DNA from: Bilabrum cf. latius
Lineage: Eukaryota; Bigyra: Bicosoecida; Bigyra; Bicosoecida
DNA length: 64,000 nt
Direction: 5' to 3'
NCBI GenBank assembly: GCA_965178125.1
Contig: OZ237764.1
Location: 62,001 to 126,000, forward strand
In this document: positions 12,934 to 23,702 of the stretch, one piece after another
Layout of the letters: every line of letters starts with the position of its first letter
Numbering within the stretch: the first letter of the stretch is position 1
Position numbers and translations under genes: made by a program
Notes under the pieces: model-generated
Database searches by the model: none
What the model was told of the DNA's origin: nothing
Seen by the model: only the letters and a program-made list of their open reading frames with translations

Positions 12934-14398
12934 ATGGCTGCAGTTGGAGGCTCAGGTGCATCAAGTGCTGCTGTTCCAAGCAGCCCATCGGGGTCAAGCA
13001 GAAAAGCCGCGGAGGGCGGAGTGCACGCCGTCACCCCCTACTCGGACGCACCTTTCGAGATCGACTACGAAAAGACACCTTCCAATGGAAAAGTAGCCCT
13101 GCTTACGGTAAGTGCTTACAGTAAGTGCTAACATGTATCATCTCTGTACTAGCGTTTATAAACGCTTTGCTGCTCAAATCTATGCGGCTCAATCTGTCGG
13201 CACCCGGTCGGTTTCGCGAGCTCATGTGCGTTGGATTTTACGCACGCGACGTGATCTGAACCAAAGAGGATTCACTCAAGTGCAATTAAAATGACTGTTA
13301 CGTTAAGTTGTAAGATTCGGTGCGATCGCCTTTTGGTTTTCTTTGCAGGGCGTTACTGGCCAGGACGGCTCGTACCTCGCTGAGTTCCTTCTATCAAAGG
13401 GCTACGAGGTGCATGGAATCATCAGGCGCTCCTCTAGCTTCAACACGGCTCGTATCGAGCATTTGTACCGTGACCAGCACGACAGGACCCGTTTCTTCAT
13501 GCACTACGGGGATTTGACGGACAGCAGCAACTTGACCTCCATCGTCGCCAAGACAAAGCCCCACGAGATCTACAACCTCGCTGCTCAGAGTCACGTGAAA
13601 GTCAGTTTCGAGATGAGCGAGTACACCGCGGACGTAGACGGTCTCGGGACGCTCCGCCTGCTGAACGCCATCCGCACGGCCGGGCTGGAGAAGCACTGTA
13701 AGTTCTACTAGGCCTCGACAAGTGAGCTGTACGGCAAGGTGCGGGAGACGCCCCAGAAAGAGACCACCCCCTTCTATCCCCGCTCCCCTTACGCGGTGGC
13801 CAAGCAGTACGCCTTCTGGATGTGCATCAATTACAGGGAGGCCTACGGCATGTTCGCAGCGAACGGGATCTTGTTCAACCACGAGGGCCCACGGAGGGGG
13901 CCCTCCTTCGTGACACGCAAGATCACCAGGGCCGTGGCGCGCATCCACAGGGGCCTGCAGAAGAACATCTACCTGGGCAACCTGGACGCCAAGCGCGACT
14001 GGGGCAGCGCCCGCGACTACGTGCAGGGCATGTGGCTGATCCTGCAGCAGGACGAGCCCGAGGACTTCGTGCTGGCCACTGGCGAGACGCACACGGTCAG
14101 AGAGTTTGTGGATCTGGCCTTCAAGGAGGTGGGCATCTCGGTGTCCTGGCGGGGCGAGGGAGTGGAGGAGCAGGGCTTCGCGACGATGAAGAACGAGGCC
14201 GGGGAGGACGAGGAGCGGGTGCTTGTCAAGGTGGACCCCAAGTACTTTAGGCCCACAGAGGTGGAGTTGCTGCTGGGAGATGCCAGCAAGGCCAAGGAGA
14301 AGCTCGGGTGGGAGCCCGAGACAACCTTCAGGGCGCTCGTGGGGGAGATGGTGCGGTCGGACCTTGCCCTCGTGGACAAGGGGGATCTGCGGTCGTGA
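12934..14398 (+). CDS. gmd: GDP-mannose 4,6-dehydratase
   Basis: Exons 12934-13107 and 13349-14398, separated by a 241-nt GT-AG intron in phase 0, encode 407 residues ending in TGA. The enzyme converts GDP-mannose to GDP-4-keto-6-deoxymannose, the first step towards GDP-fucose, in the cytosol. It is an extended SDR: the intron splits the NAD(P) loop, giving T | [14 protein letters not shown]. Catalytic Thr and Glu sit in STSELYGK, Tyr and Lys in [18 protein letters not shown] and NLDAKRDWG are family hallmarks. An in-frame TAG at 13709-13711 sits in [13 protein letters not shown], where the family has Gln, making this one of the best proofs of the code change. The first 50 residues are a poorly conserved extension. 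Confidence 0.97.
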
Positions 14399-14742
14399 GG
14401 AGTGAGAGAGAAAGAGTGAGGATGGGGTTCGGGATGAGAGTGGGACAACAGTGACTCTCGAGCACTGCGCGCTGCATCCTGTCTAGCTGCAATACGCTCG
14501 GCAGAGCTGCCGTGCAGGTTCGGCAGCAGCGACGCGGCTCCTCACTGGGCATGCACAGAGCCAAAACAAGGAGAATTTTGCAGGGGCCGGAGTCTGCGCT
14601 GCCTTGGAACCGAAAGGAGACTCCAATCCATCGGATCTGTCTTTGTTTCAGGCTCCAGATCACGCGGCCGCAATCTCAGCCACGCTCACAGTCATGGCAC
14701 TGCTGGATGGCACTCGTCCGAAACGCATCCGAACCTCTCGGC
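14399..14742. other. Convergent spacer between gmd and the prolyl hydroxylase gene
   Basis: About 340 bases between two facing 3' ends. No conserved coding frame, repeat or RNA gene was seen; the short open frames here have no recognisable content. Confidence 0.5.
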
Positions 14743-16599
14743 TCAGCCCTGCACGCCTGGAGGGTATTCACCGTCAGCTGATCGCACCGCGCCCCTCGCA
14801 TTCATGCATCCCACATCGTCATGGTTGCCATTAACCGCAGAAGCATCGTTTGTTGCCGCCTTGCTAGCAGCCTTCTCTTCTTCCTGAGCCCGGCTGGACT
14901 CCTCCCCGTTCACGTACCACACGCTCACCGCGGCTCTCTGGCTCGAGCACGGCATCACCTCGTGTGGGCACCGCCGGTCGCTCCAGAACAGGACCAGCCG
15001 GCCTCCGGCAGGCGCAATATCGATGGCATCCACCGGAGCCCCCTCTCCCTTGACCAGATGGCTCCATTCAGATGCCTGGCCTCCGTCCCCCGAGCATGCG
15101 CTCTTCCCCTGGCTGATCGAACCAAGGTCGAGCACCCGAGGCAGAGCACACGGGCCCACGCACCTCTCAGCAAGCGCCAGCATGGTGGGCCCGTCGCCAT
15201 CAGGGAACAACGCAGGGAGAGGGCGGGCCCACGAGGGCGTGCCAACTCGTCTGCTCGGGGGGTCCGAGTCAGAGGCTGGACCCGCGTCCCCTGCTACCAC
15301 CGGCATGGGCCTGTGCAGCCTGAGGTGACCCCCCTGCGACTCATCGTAGATGCCTGTGGCTGCCACCGGCGGAAAAGACAATGTCCGGTCCCGTGCGAGC
15401 CCGGGATCGTCCACGGGATTCAGGTACAGCAAGGCGGTGATGACCCGGCCGTTGCCGTGGGGGTTGTCCACGTGACGAGTGTACCTCGAACCGGCACCTG
15501 GGTACACCGCTCCCATGGCGCTGCGACGGTACAGGGTGGTACGCTTGAGTTCATCGCACTGCAGCGCCATGCAACCAATTACCAGTTCGTCAATGGAGGC
15601 AGCGCATCGCTGCAGTGCAGTGCAGGCATGGGTCCTCCCGTCGGCGGATGGGGGCAGCCATGCCATCCAGTCCCCTCGCACCTTAACTCGCTCGTGGGAT
15701 GCAGCCAGCCCGGCGCGTCCCCCTCCGACTCTCCCTGGGTGCAGCAAGAACGGACCCTCCACCATCTCGTCCAGCTCATCCGCGCCGCTCGACCCAGCAT
15801 CCTCACCCTCGCCCTCCCCCTCGCCCTCGATCTGCCCCCCTCCTGCCCCTGCCTAGATCTACTCGCTCGACCTGCGTGCCACCGTGACACCCCGCGCGAG
15901 TGCCTCCAAGAGCTCACCCCGGGCCTCCAGCACACTCGTTGCGGAGCACCACCCATCTATCACCGCCACGCGATGCGTCTCGAGCGAATTCACTGCAGCC
16001 GCAGCCAATGCTCTCAATGCCATGTCGCCCAGCGACGAATCAGCGGCAGGTGCGGAGCGCCCCGCACCAGCGACATCCTATGTGACAGCATCCTACCGCG
16101 ATAGGTCTTCTATGGCTCGCGCGGCGGCCAATGCCTGTCTGGATGGCAGCAGAGCGTCGGGCAGTCGGAGTCCTGGCACACGCGGGGACGGCGTGTGACC
16201 CCCCGCCATGATCGCCGACAGGGTATCCCGAGCTGCATGGGCCATGCTCGAATGCTTGAGCGTTTCGCTGCTCACAACAGTACCTGACACCATGCCTATC
16301 GCGACGTCGATTGAGGCAGCCGCCTTGCGCTTCATGCTTTGAAGCTTCTCTAGCTATTGTGCCATTCTGTCTCGCCGTCTAGTCATTTCTTCTACGTTGG
16401 ACCTCATCTTTTCAACCGTGCTCTTCAGCGAATCCCTTGTCCTTTGAAGGGATGCAAACGCTGCATCGATTCTCTTCTGCTCGGCGGCCCGTTTGCGCTC
16501 CCTTTCCAACTTAGCCCTACGCTCCTTCTCTCGGTCAGCAGCGCGCGCTGCCTTTACTCTAGCTTCTATGATTGCCATGATGTCCCTTCCCGAATCCAT
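14743..16599 (-). CDS. EGLN/PHD-type prolyl 4-hydroxylase with N-terminal coiled coil
   Basis: A single minus-strand frame runs from ATG at 16599 to TGA at 14743-14745, 618 residues, with about five in-frame TAG codons. The C-terminal half is a 2-oxoglutarate/Fe(II) oxygenase of the EGLN (hypoxia-inducible-factor prolyl hydroxylase) type: the iron ligands are His376 and Asp378 (RYTRHVDNPHGNGR) and His546 (FWSDRRCPHEV), and Arg555 (QRAAVSVWY) should hold 2-oxoglutarate. The N-terminal part of the domain is also alignable (AVIDGWCSATSV, VRGDWMAWL). About 100 extra residues sit between GGHLRLH and the GGRLVLFWSD strand. Residues 1-90 are a highly charged coiled coil, unlike the MYND finger of animal EGLN1. 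The target could be Skp1, as in other protists, but that is not shown here. Confidence 0.9.
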
Positions 16600-16771
16600 G
16601 GCAATGTAACAGGTTAACCCGACATCATATCACTGATTCCACGAATCAGCCTTTTTGTGACATGCTGATCACAGAGCTGATTCTTGGTTGAGCTGCGGCA
16701 CTTCAAGCAGAGCTTCCGGGTTCCATTCGTAAATCCCGTCTCTCTGCAACCAGCAGACCAGCACCACCGCA

Positions 16772-17341
16772 ATGGACGACGATAAGAAACGAAAGAGGTC
16801 CGATCCATTTAACGACACGCTCTGCTCGACAGTTGCGGCCTCGGTCAATGTGCTCGTGCATCTCCTTTCTCATTGATTTCGCAGGCAGGAATCAAACCGA
16901 CGTGCAGCCAAGGAATCACGGTAGCGGAGGAAAGCTAGAACGGAGGAACTGTAGCGCGCTGTAGTATTTGTCACCCGAGAGAACGAGGAGCTACATGAAG
17001 AGAATACCATCCTGGCGGAGACTCTGAAGGCTGCAGCACCGGACTCAGCGGCTCTTGTTGCTCACTTGAAACAAGAGAACGCATCATTGAAAGTCGCATT
17101 GTTTGAGTGCGTGCAAACACTTGCGAGAATAAGCTCGGTGGCACCGGATCTGGTTGCCTCTATCCCTGGGGTGCTGCCTGCCAGAGCAGCTGCAGGTGGG
17201 GCAGCAGCGGAATCTGGGCCAAGCACTGGGTACGCCGGGGGCAGTGCAGGCCCGAGCGCTGCACCGTCGAGCGCATATTCATCCTCTCAGGCCGCAGGAG
17301 CCCAAAGCGGCTCTGCCCCGATGGAGTCAGGAGGCACTTGA
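16772..17341 (+). CDS. bZIP transcription factor
   Basis: A 26-nt first exon (16772-16797) joins at phase 2 to 16885-17341 across an 87-nt intron, giving 160 residues and a TGA stop. The product opens with a very short acidic-basic leader (MDDDKKRKR) and goes straight into a bZIP basic region, QESNRRAAKESRQRRKAR, with the invariant Asn and Arg spacing (N-x2-A-A-x2-S-R). A leucine-zipper-like amphipathic helix follows (LQRAVVFVTRENEELHEENTIL), then a weaker helix and a Gly/Ala/Ser-rich tail. Two TAG codons fall within the DNA-binding/zipper part (SRxRRK and EELxRAV). The donor is AG|GTCCGA, a weak match, but only this junction restores the motif in phase. It probably works as a dimeric DNA-binding regulator in the nucleus; its targets are unknown. 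Confidence 0.85.
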
Positions 17342-17763
17342 CGCCACCGCGCACTGCCCTGTCTCACTGCACCTGCTGCCCACCTCACTGGCCGGCTGTT
17401 GGCAGCTTTCACGAGTGGATGGGGAGCGCGCCGGGGAGACGCACCTGATGACGCTATCTGAAGTACTACCCCGCATATCTTAGTGCGCCGGTGGCCACTG
17501 ATTCGGATAGTGTCCGTCCTGGCGGGCACTGTGTTCGGATGCGGCAGATGCCTGCAACCACTGTGAGCGGCGCTGATTCGCAATTGATCTAGCTCGCAGC
17601 CACGCTTGATCCCATTACTAGATCTACGGTCTGGCAGCTGTTGCCACGTGGTCGTGGCATGTGACGACTCTGCTGGGGGAGGCAATCCTATGGATGTGGT
17701 GGAGTGGTCAGTTGTGGCAGTCCTGATGCCAGGTCTTGCTGCCTGCAAGTGCATCGCACTGTA
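17342..17763. other. Spacer between the bZIP gene and the EEP-family gene
   Basis: About 420 bases between two genes on the same strand. It must hold the bZIP 3' end and the promoter of the next gene. I found no convincing exon, repeat or RNA gene, although the frame of the downstream gene is open for about 60 bases upstream of the chosen ATG. Confidence 0.4.
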
Positions 17764-19890
17764 ATGCACCCGATCCCGTTCTCGGAGGTGCTTACGCGTC
17801 ATCTCGGAGGCGCAAGTTCCAGGCAGGTTTGGATGTCTTCACTAGGGGTCTCGAGTGCGACCGGAGTTCGGCATCGCTCGCGTCGACAGTGCTGCGCAGA
17901 TCTGCGCATCGGGACTCTGAATGTTCATGTGTTTAATGAAGCCAGTGGATCAGAGATCGCTAGATTCATCCGAGAAAAATCCGATGCTCCACTTGATGTG
18001 CTGTGTCTAAATGAGGCGAGTTTAAAGCCGGAGAAGTCCAAGGCGGGCAGCTCGCGTTGCGTGATTGCTCTTGCGAAGGCTCTCGGCTTGCCCTTTCTCT
18101 CGCTAGGAAACCTAGGGTGGATCGGGAATGCTGTTTTGTCGCGATTCCCAATAATTAGGCATCAATTGTGCACTATTGAGGACAAGAGGGTCCACAGCCG
18201 CCAACTGGTAGTGGCAACCCTTTTAGTTCCGGTCGATTCTTCACGCCGGAGGAGCGAATGCGCCGGATTTATCCCATTCACGGTCGCATCGACTCACCTA
18301 GAGCATACAGATGAACATGCCCGGCTGAGGCAAGTCGCAGGATTGCACCGTCATCTGCAGTAGTAGCTATCTTTGGAGCCTCAGTTGCCACCGACTTCTC
18401 GCGACGATTGGAAAGGCGCGAAGCCATCGAAGCCATCGCGCGGGTTTGTAGGCGATAAACACCACGGGAAGAGTCATAGGAAGGAAGTTATTGAAATGCT
18501 CCGCAGCACCGGCCTGATAACCCCCCGCAGGCTCCGTGCAGCGAGATGCTGGCGGGATGGGGACTCGGATGCCACCCCTGCTACTGGCACTGGCACTGCC
18601 AGTGGCACCGGCAGGGCTAAGACTGCCAGCGCGGAGGCTGCTTCCAGTAAAGGTGGCAGTGACGGGGGCTTGCACGTCCGCTCCAAACACTCATCGGAAT
18701 CGTCCACGCGCGGTGAAGCGGGTGAAGCATCTCGCGGCAACCTGAAGTGCAAAAAGGGCAAGGGCGAGTATACCACTGGCAGGCATGTCGATGCCACTGG
18801 CAGGGCTTTGTCCTCCGGTGGCTCGCCCATCACCTGCGTGGAGCCCATGTGCAGGCTGCCAACGATGGAGGCAGATACGGTATAGAGCCTTCTCGCCGAC
18901 TTGGGGGGCTGTGTGAAAGCCCGCCGGAGTGCCAAGAGTAGGTCTGGGTCGAGGTCTGGGTCTGGCATGAGTGCGCGCGCTGCCATCCATGCCGGCGGTG
19001 GGCTGGCGCCACCTGCCAGTGGATCCAGCGCCTCCCTGCCCTAGCCACCTGCCAGTGGATCCAGCGCCTCCCTGCCCTACTTGCTGTGCGGGGACTTCAA
19101 CTCCCTACGGTACCAGGACTTGAGCGATGCTGGGCTTAAGGTCATTCAGGACAGGCGGGATAAGTGGGGCTGGCAGGGGCCTCGCTTCGATGTGACCGGT
19201 ATCCTGCTGGGTGAGCACACTGGTGTCGGTGGAGGTGTCGGTGCTGGAGCATCGGATGTACATGCACCACGAAGCGGCAAGGCCATGGTCGTCGCTGCAC
19301 CACGCTCGGGACCAGGCGAAGTATCCGCTGCCTTGAGCTCTGGGGAGGCCGGTGTCCCCAGTGGCAGTGAGCCCGGTGGTAGCGCAGGTGCCGGCTGGGG
19401 ATACGTGGATGCCTGCACTGTGGCGCACCCTCAGCCGCATAGAGCCAAGTGGGACGTCGTTGTTCACAAGAAGAGGAAGGGGTCAAAGGGCCGCAGCCCG
19501 GGCCACGCGACGTCGAGAGGAGGGGCTGCGGGAAGGCCCGGCCCGGCGACGGCCGCGGCAGGCAGCGGCAGACCCAAGCCGGACAGAAAGTGCAGTGGCC
19601 TGGCCAGCCGAACGGCCGTCCTGGATTGGACCAGCCGGCTGCACACCCGCATAGACTACCTGCTGCTCCATCCAGGGCACGCATCTCACGAGGGCGGGCG
19701 CCAGAGGTGCTGCAGGTGGCCCGACGGCTCCTCGCTGGCAGCATCATTCGTGAAGGGGTCCTACCGCGTGCTGCAAACGTGCGGCCCAATGAGCGACCAC
19801 AACCTGGTGCAAGCCCAGGTCCACTTGGAGTGGCAAGGGCCTGCTTGCATGGGGTCGGGGGCCACCGTGGCTGCCCCGCCTGGGTCGTGA
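17764..19890 (+). CDS. Endonuclease/exonuclease/phosphatase (EEP) family protein with a long insertion
   Basis: The frame from ATG 17764 to TGA 19888-19890 encodes 708 residues with four in-frame TAG codons (including a TAG-TAG pair at 18361-18366). EEP metal-dependent phosphodiesterase motifs appear in order: LRIGTLNVHVFNE (Asn), LDVLCLNEAS (Glu), FTVASTHLEHT, LLCGDFNSL, RIDYLLLHP and the terminal CGPMSDHNLV (Asp-His). All the expected catalytic residues are present, so activity is plausible. About 240 residues of Gly/Ser/Lys-rich sequence are inserted between the HLEH and GDFN strands, including a 36-bp tandem duplication. The family covers nucleases, deadenylases and inositol or sphingolipid phosphodiesterases; the substrate cannot be chosen from sequence. 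ATG 17833 is an alternative start. Confidence 0.85.
19009..19080 (+). repeat. 36-bp tandem duplication inside the EEP gene
   Basis: Two copies, 19009-19044 and 19045-19080, differ only at the last base, so copy 1 ends in TAG (Gln) and copy 2 in TAC (Tyr). Each encodes PPASGSSASLP plus one residue and the pair lies immediately before the catalytic GDFN strand. Confidence 0.95.
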
Positions 19891-20117
19891 CCAACGCCGA
19901 AAATATTGAGCAGAGTGCTCGGCTTGGATCATTAATCCAATGAATTTCATGATCAGAGTAGCATCACGACCGATCTTGGTGTGGTCGCTTCTTGTTGCAT
20001 GCCGTGCTGGCCGGAGCAAAGCTATATAAGCACTATAAATAATACCGAACTAAGTACCCGTACCACCTGGGATTAAGGTCATGCCCTCAGCCCATGCATG
20101 ATAATGACGCCGACCAA

Positions 20118-23100
20118 TCACTCGCACACGGCTTGGGCAAGCAAAGCAGCGGCGCCCCTCAGCGATGCGAGCGGATCGGCACTCTCGCCGCGATCTCCGG
20201 GCTGCATCGGCGTCATGATGGAAGCTTGGAGACTGCGGCCGTCCACTCCTACCGCGTCCATGAGCGCCCCTGCCACCTGCATCTTCTACCCGATGGACCG
20301 GGTGGCGCTTGCCGCTGCCTCCTCTACTGTCTTGGAAGCTCCTGCCGCCGCTGGGTCAGCCTCATCTGCCGCCGATGAGCTGCCCACCAGCAGCGGAGCC
20401 AGACACACGACAAGCGCAGCGCGCCCCATGCGGTTGCGGGCCTTGCGCGCCTCTATGGATGCCAGTAGCCGCAGCACGACCTGCAGGCCAGCGTGCGTGA
20501 ACGGCCTGCTCTCCCGCAGGTCATCCAGTGCCGCGAGGGCCGCTAGGACCCTCATCTCCGCTGCCCGCCGCTGCACCACGGGCTTCCTCCGCACGGCCGC
20601 CAGCAGTACATGCACACCTGCCCTGTCTGGCTGTCCCTCGCGCCCGCTGGGCGGCTGGGCCAGTGCAGGCCCCTCCTCTCGCGAGCCCGCTGCCTAGTCC
20701 ACTGCCCCAGAGGACGAGTCGCCCTCGCTGCCAGGCGCACCTCCTGCTGCTCGCCTTGCCCGGGGCCCGGGTCGGGACCGGGTCCCTGGTCCACTCGCCG
20801 CCTGGGCGTGGGCTTCAGCACTCTTGCCCGCGTCCCCCGCCCCTGGCCTCCTCTCCTGCCGCCGCGGGCCGCCCCCGCCCATGCTCCCGCTGCTCCTGCC
20901 CCTGCGCTATGGACCGCCCGTTTCTCTCCCGATGGACCGCGAGCTCGCATCCCTCGCCAAGAAGCCCACGCCTCCACCGCGGGGGCTCCCCTCTGTAACC
21001 CCTGCGCCGCTCCCTATGGACCGCGCACTGCGAGACCATGGCCCTGACTTGGACCCAGACCCAGGCCCAGATCCAGACCCCGGCGAGGAGCCCCCGCTGG
21101 CTTCTTCCGTGCCGAGGCGGGGAGGCCTGCGCCGCTTGGAAGTACCCGGCGAGCCATCTAGGACTGCAGATTCGGGTCCTTCCCCTGCATCTCTCTCTCC
21201 AGAATGTCGGTCGTCTCGCTGGGGCATGAGGGCCCTGACAGGGGCTCGGCTGGGAGCGATTGATGCCGCTTCTGCTGCGGCATGCACCACTCCGGCGCTC
21301 GCCCACACCTCCCCACTGTCCTTCTCACCCTCACTGCCCGCTCTGGCCTCTTGCGACATCCCACCTGCGCCGGTGCGTTCGACAGATGCGGTCGATGTCC
21401 TGGCAGGCGCGCTGTCTATCGGTGCACCCACCCGCCGCTCGATAGAGGCCCCCACATCGGCGACACCCTGGCAGCATGCGAGGGCCTGGCTCAGCTGCGC
21501 AGATAGAGCCCCGGACACGATCGGCTCGGGCAGCAGCCGCATGTACTCTGCGAGCACACCGGCCACCACGTGCGCCTCGACTGGCAGAATGTCCGCCTTT
21601 GGAATCGAAATGTCGCGTCCCTTACTTGACTGCTGCGTCCAGGTTTGCAGCCCTGCCCGCAGCAGGTTCATGTACCTATCGCACCCACTGGATTCACCTC
21701 CGGATGCCCCCTCGCGCTCCACCGGGGAGGTCCCACCCACGAGCTCCTCGCCCCCTCGAGCGCACGCTCTGCAGAGCACCTGCATCACCGCATCCTTCCT
21801 GGGAGGCACGCGCATGAGGCCCTCTGCGTCCAGCCCAAGCCACCGGCACGAAACCTCATCCCCTGCCCGAGCCTGACCACCTGGACCGCTGGGCCCCTCG
21901 CCTCCAGCACCGGCCCTTCTTCGCATGGGCAGCAGCAGCGCGCCAGCACACGCAGCAATAATCACTGGTGGACTCACCTCAACCACCCCCGGGCCCTGGA
22001 CGCGCCCAGCCACCTCGGGGTCCAGCCCAAGCAGGCTAGGGGCCTCTGCCCGCTTGCTGCCCATCGCCAGCCGGCGCCAACTCACCTCCCGGCGAACCCC
22101 TGCAGCAGCAGCAGCAGCAGCAGCAGCAGCCCGCCTGGCAGTGGCGGGAGATGGGCCATCTTCCTGACCAGTACCCTCCCTGCCATCGGCACCGCTGCCC
22201 CCTGCCTCGATACCATCGCCCTCTCCCACCCCCTCGCGCTCGTCGGCAGTCGCCCTGCCCTCCAACGGGCCCCCTGTCCCTCTACCTCCATCCCCATGCC
22301 GCCCCAGCAGCTCAATGACGCGACTCTGTCTGCTCTCAGCAGCGGCCCATGCGGACTGCGACCGCAGCAGCACCAGCGTGCCCCTGCCTCGCTCGATCAG
22401 CTGCCCCACTCGAGGCAGGGCCGGCCTCAGGCTCAGCACGGGGTCGCCCTCTCGCGCCAGCGCGGGACTCCACAGCAACGCCTGGAATCGACTCGACTCT
22501 GGGGCCGCGCTCAATGGACCGTGCTCTGAAGAGCGCGTCTATAGCAAGGGGAGGCCGCAGCTGAGCACCTCAAGGGGCAGCGAGGGCTCAAGGGTGCGTG
22601 CTGCAGCAGCAGCTGCAGCAGCACGCCCAGAGGCGCCCTGCGGCAGAGACCCGGTCGAGTTGGCGCTGAGCATGGAAGACCCGCTGGAATCACGGGGGGC
22701 TCGGACCTATCCCTCTGCATCTGGATGCATGCCTGGATTGGGATGCTGAGACCAGGATGGAGCGGGGGCCAGCAGGGGCCCCGCAAACACGCCAAGCGGC
22801 GCAGGGGCCTGGCCTACCCCAGCCGCGGGTGCACCTTTCGCGCTCGAGCCTATCAGTGCGCCGTCCGACCCATCCCCGCTGCGATTTGGCATGGAGGGGC
22901 TGGATTCGGCGATCAGGGCCGCTTCGAGGCTGGCAGCCGCAGCGTCGGACCGCTCGCCTGCCAGTGCGAGAACGTCGCGAGGCAGCACGAGGCCTTCCGG
23001 CGTCGCGACCGCTGCTGCTTCGTCGCACGAGTGAAGGTACTGCAATTTCTTCCAAAACTTAGATGATATAAATGGGCTGACAACCGCGAATATCGCCCTC

Positions 23101-23531
23101 AGCGTGAACGTAGGATGAAGGATCCACAGTCGTTTCATGTTCTTTTTGTACCGCCGCGGAAGCCATCCGTACGCGCTTTGAAGCCATGAATAATTGCCCG
23201 TTCCCAAGAAATCAGATCCATTATGGCAAATTAACATTGCGAATGGCCCCCTAGTAACGGCGTCCATGGCCTGAACCATAGCAAGGGCTGCGACATCCAG
23301 GGATGACGAGCTGCTTGGCGATTCGGCGGCTTGCAGCATTCCAGGGCTCAAGATAACGATAGGCAGCCCCTCTGTAGATGTACCACCAATATACACAAAG
23401 AAAGTCTCCAGCAATCGCCTTGCCGCATCACACTGTGACCCAGCCGCTCCAACTTGTAGATTGTCTTTGTATATACCGCCATCTAGCCACTTGTTGGATG
23501 TAGTCTCGAGCGCGCTGATGGAGCCGGACAT
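20118..23531 (-). CDS. ARHGAP1-like protein: CRAL-TRIO/BCH domain plus RhoGAP domain
   Basis: A single frame from ATG 23531 to TGA 20118-20120 gives 1137 residues, with about six in-frame TAG codons. The N-terminal ~195 residues match the BCH (Sec14-like) domain of ARHGAP1/ARHGAP8: PIVILSPGML, then LQSAYGWLPRRYKKNMKRLW, ILHPTFTLRAIFAVV and PFISSKFWKKLQYL. The RhoGAP part has the arginine finger at about residue 574 (LDAEGLMRVPP), a helix AHVVAGVLAEYMRLLPEPIV at about 650-672 and a late helix RMGRAALVVCLAPLLV at about 1030-1045. The helices are separated by long Gly/Ser/Ala-rich insertions. The protein should stimulate GTP hydrolysis by a Rho/Rac/Cdc42-type GTPase, with the BCH domain binding lipid or small GTPases. 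A poly-Ala run (about residues 468-478) comes from a GCA repeat. Confidence 0.88.
22102..22130 (+). repeat. GCA trinucleotide tract (poly-Ala in the RhoGAP gene)
   Basis: About ten GCA/CAG units; on the coding (minus) strand they read as GCT and add a poly-alanine stretch to the ARHGAP1-like protein. Confidence 0.9.
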
Positions 23532-23702
23532 GTGCAGAGTAACAAATGCCGCTTCAAATCATAATGCTGTAATCTACCGTCTGAGAATGGTTGCAATGGA
23601 CAAAAAGAATCCCAGCTGCAACCATGGAGTCTGGTTTATCCAACAGCACCTTACAGTATCCCTGCACGAATCCAACATGGTAAGACATGGCAAATTTACG
23701 TG

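Noticed and set aside
13700-13720. UAG read as leucine (as in some chytrid, rhizarian and algal mitochondrial codes) or as pyrrolysine
   Set aside because: In GMD, PLGRKT-like and TACO1 the aligned residue remembered from homologues is Gln, and no methylamine methyltransferase context exists.
16614-16808. Small minus-strand Cys/Arg-containing frame upstream of the bZIP gene
   Set aside because: It overlaps the bZIP first exon and the divergent promoter; no conserved motif was seen and splicing of the bZIP gene explains the region better.
20015-20045. TATA-box-like sequence tatataagcactataaata
   Set aside because: It lies between the 3' ends of two convergent genes, so there is no gene start for it to serve; it is more likely part of a 3' untranslated region.
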